From Clostridium transplantifaecale (GTDB taxonomy: Bacteria > Bacillota > Clostridia > Lachnospirales > Lachnospiraceae), in assembly GCF_900626075.1 (NCBI RefSeq), contig NZ_UYZY01000007.1, forward strand, positions 214,834 to 278,833: 64,000 nucleotides of DNA. Reading direction: 5' to 3'. Shown here in pieces: positions 62,322 through 64,000 of the stretch (position 1 is the first letter of the stretch; every line of letters starts with the position of its first letter). The position numbers were made by a program, and so were the translations under genes. The notes under the pieces are model-generated. The model was given only the letters and a program-made list of their open reading frames with translations, ran no database searches and had not been told where the DNA came from.

Positions 62322-62392
62322 AGACTGTAGTAGTATCTTGTATTCATATACTACTATAGTCTTATGGAAATGTCAATACTACATCTGTCTTA
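62322..62392 (-). promoter_or_regulatory. BlaI-type operators and promoter
   Basis: AGACTGTAGTAGTAT (62322-62336) and ATACTACTATAGTCT (62348-62362) form an inverted repeat; a third half-site AATACTACATCTGTCTT lies at 62375-62391. On the minus strand TTGACA (62376-62371), 17-base spacer, TAGTAT (62353-62348). The operator covers the -10. Confidence 0.7.
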
Positions 62393-62603
62393 TTTTAAAA
62401 TATAAAAGGATTCACGTTGCTGTCTTTCCGCTCCTTGCCTTTTAAGATTTCAAACGGTATAATGAAACGGCCAGCGGGCCGGGCAGAGACTTGCTGTTTT
62501 CTTTTCGCACGGCAGCTAACAGGATAGCGAAAGAGAAATAGAACAAAGAGTTATTATAAAGAGACTCGATAAAGAGATACATCTGAAAGGAATGGAAGAA
62601 TCG

Positions 62604-63197
62604 ATGATAACAGCCATAAACAACAGACGCAGCATACGCAGATACAAAAACCAGAATGTGCCAAGGAAGATGATAGAAGAGATTATAGAGGCGGGGATAC
62701 TTGCCCCTTCTTCCAAAAACAGGCAGCCCTGGAAATTTATCGTGACGTCGGGCACGGCAAAAAGAGAGGCGCTTACCGCCATGGAGAGAGGACTTCATAG
62801 AGAAAAAGAAACTCCGCTCCTTCCCGGCTGCACCCAGTATATCGGCGGCGCAAAAAACACACTCCGGATCATGGAGCAGGCGCCCATCGTTATTTTCATT
62901 ATCAACACGCTCGGCCTCTCTATCCACTCCGTACTGACCCCGGAGGAGCGCATATACGAGATGTGTAACGCCCAGTCCATCGGAGCGGCCATCGAGAACA
63001 TGTGCCTGGCAGCGGAAGAGCAGGGGCTGGGCAGCCTGTGGATTTGTGACACCTGTTTTGCCTACGAAGAGCTGAACCGCTTTCTGGGAACCGAAGGAGA
63101 ATTGTTTGCGGCCCTGGCGCTGGGTTATGCGGATGAGCAGCCTGCCGCGAGGCCGAGGAAAGGAATAGAGGAAGTAACCGAGTGGAGAGTTGATTGA
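62604..63197 (+). CDS. Nitroreductase-family FMN oxidoreductase
   Basis: 197 residues from ATG 62604, with GGAAG 5 bases upstream; ATG 62592 is the alternative. ITAINNRRSIRRYKNQNVP and ILAPSSKNRQPWKFIVTSG are the family FMN-binding signatures. QSIGAAIENMCLAAEEQGLGSLWICD is the dimer/FMN helix, and LAALALGYADEQP the ending. Reduces nitroaromatics, quinones or flavins with NAD(P)H. Divergent from the BlaI/M56 pair and followed directly by composite element copy 3. Confidence 0.93.
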   Translation: MITAINNRRSIRRYKNQNVPRKMIEEIIEAGILAPSSKNRQPWKFIVTSGTAKREALTAMERGLHREKETPLLPGCTQYIGGAKNTLRIMEQAPIVIFIINTLGLSIHSVLTPEERIYEMCNAQSIGAAIENMCLAAEEQGLGSLWICDTCFAYEELNRFLGTEGELFAALALGYADEQPAARPRKGIEEVTEWRVD

Positions 63198-63250
63198 GAC
63201 AGGAGACGCCGCCGGGGTGGGCGGGAGGAATGGTGAGAGGGAGGTTATGA

Positions 63251-63454
63251 GTCTTCGGTCCCGGGCTGTATGATGTTGTGGGTGGAGGTTACGGAAGAAA
63301 GAAATCTCCTGCGGGGACCGCTCCCGCTGATGAAGTGCGCAGCGCTTCTAAGCTCGTAAGAAACCTCGCTAAGAAGCGGCGGACTTCAACGTCCCCTTCG
63401 GAGATTTTTTCTTCCTCCACCCCCACCGGGAAGGTTCCGACCGGGACCGAAGAC
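63251..63454 (+). repeat. Hairpin unit of copy 3, left
   Basis: Ends are GTCTTCGGTCCCGG and CCGGGACCGAAGAC: relative to other copies both arms changed, keeping perfect pairing. Inner blocks ATCTCC/GGAGAT, TGAAGT/ACTTCA and GCTTCT/AGAAGC likewise differ from unit A in both arms. Confidence 0.8.
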
Positions 63455-63796
63455 GCGAAGGTTTTTCGCCATTCCGAGCGGACTGCGGAGGCTAATCTGT
63501 CCCCTTTCTTCAAGGGGGAAAGTATGGCCGCAGTCACTGCATAAAGATGATTTTTTGGGGTTCTGTGACAGCTTTTACATTCTTAATGTGATGATAGAGT
63601 AATAATCAGAAAGAACGGAAACCGGTATCTTTTCAACTATTAATTCTCCCAGAACAAAAAAAAACTGAACAATATCAGCACCATGTATCAGCCTGCGCAT
63701 CAGTATTACATAGTGGCAGCAACCCCCATCCCCTTTGAAAAATGCAGACAATCCAGCGGCAGCAGGCCGCTGGGAGGGATGGCGAAAAAACTACGC

Positions 63797-64000
63797 GTCT
63801 TCAGTCCCGGTCCATAATCTGCCCGTGGGGAAGGAGGAAGAAAAAATCTGCGGAGGGGATGTTGGAATCCGCCGGTGCTTGGGTGCTGTATTATGGCGCC
63901 TTAGCATCCGCTGCGCATTCCATAAGCGGAAGCGGTCCCCGCAGCAGATTTCTTTCTTCCGTATTCACCGCCTGCAAAAACCTCCCCCGGGACTGAAGAC
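63797..64000 (-). repeat. Hairpin unit of copy 3, right
   Basis: 204 bp, inverted, from GTCTTCAGTCCCGG to CCGGGACTGAAGAC. Paired block ATCTGC/GCAGAT where the left unit has ATCTCC/GGAGAT. Confidence 0.8.

Larger units (their letters stand above)
63203..64000 (+). repeat. Composite palindromic element, copy 3 (right outer end outside the window)
   Basis: Outer end GAGACGCCGCCGGGG at 63203, hairpin unit 63251-63454, core 63455-63796, inverted hairpin unit 63797-64000, ending exactly at the window edge. Orientation as copy 1. The core is mostly unlike cores 1 and 2 but keeps the edges (GCGAAGG...TTCGCCAT and the TAGTGGCAGC region) and is itself an imperfect palindrome. No credible gene inside. 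Confidence 0.82.

Overview
The window looks like a chromosomal segment of an anaerobic, roughly 50% GC, Gram-positive Clostridia genome, most likely Lachnospiraceae (Clostridium symbiosum / Enterocloster-like). Support: rubredoxin plus superoxide reductase, an NfnAB-type bifurcating transhydrogenase, the GGGtGRT/iron-sulfur scaffold pair, AGGAGG-type ribosome sites, sortase-free L,D-transpeptidase wall chemistry, and many Crp/Fnr, TetR and WYL regulators. No rRNA, tRNA or CRISPR array was seen. The species call is inference.

Layout. 1-7.6 kb: end of a sensor kinase, a Crp/Fnr regulator, oxygen-defence genes (rubredoxin, superoxide reductase), an L,D-transpeptidase, a methyltransferase, a CoA-disulfide-reductase/rhodanese fusion and a Cys-rich secreted protein. 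7.6-20.6 kb: LysR, a cytidylate-kinase-like protein, GNAT, methyltransferase, a ThyX-like protein, a metallo-beta-lactamase-fold protein, dihydrofolate reductase, NfnAB, MATE and the GGGtGRT pair. 20.6-32 kb: RNHCP protein, TetR/XRE/WYL regulators, a uracil-DNA-glycosylase-like protein and a peptide-use block (M20 peptidase, Crp/Fnr, YfcC transporter, M28 peptidase) with shared operators. 34.8-38 kb: an ABC exporter of the MacB/FtsX type. 38.4-47 kb: a ten-gene sugar-alcohol locus under a DeoR regulator. 47-56.3 kb: cold-shock protein, dicarboxylate/amino-acid symporter, methyltransferase, topoisomerase III, a two-component system and its likely lipoprotein target. 56.5-60.2 kb: a LuxE - alpha/beta hydrolase - LuxC cluster, the luxC broken by an in-frame stop. 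60.2-63.2 kb: BlaR1-like M56 protease with BlaI repressor, then a nitroreductase.

Two things stand out. First, three copies (about 11.95-12.82, 32.07-34.77 and 63.20-64.00 kb) of a noncoding composite element. Each has two ~200-bp near-palindromic units, inverted relative to each other, around a ~340-bp core, with distinct outer ends. The units differ in sequence, but changes in one arm are matched in the other, so the fold itself appears to be conserved. One copy is interrupted by an intact IS3-family insertion sequence. Second, the sugar-alcohol locus carries both membrane halves of a glucitol PTS permease (plus GutM) but no IIA and no IIB phosphorylation domain. It does carry a soluble APH-fold kinase, an iron alcohol dehydrogenase, a class II aldolase and a GlpAB-like oxidoreductase trio. 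This suggests a PTS permease fold used without PTS phosphorylation. Shared palindromes of the form TGTAACNNNNGTTACA tie the superoxide reductase genes and the peptide-use block to Crp/Fnr-type control.
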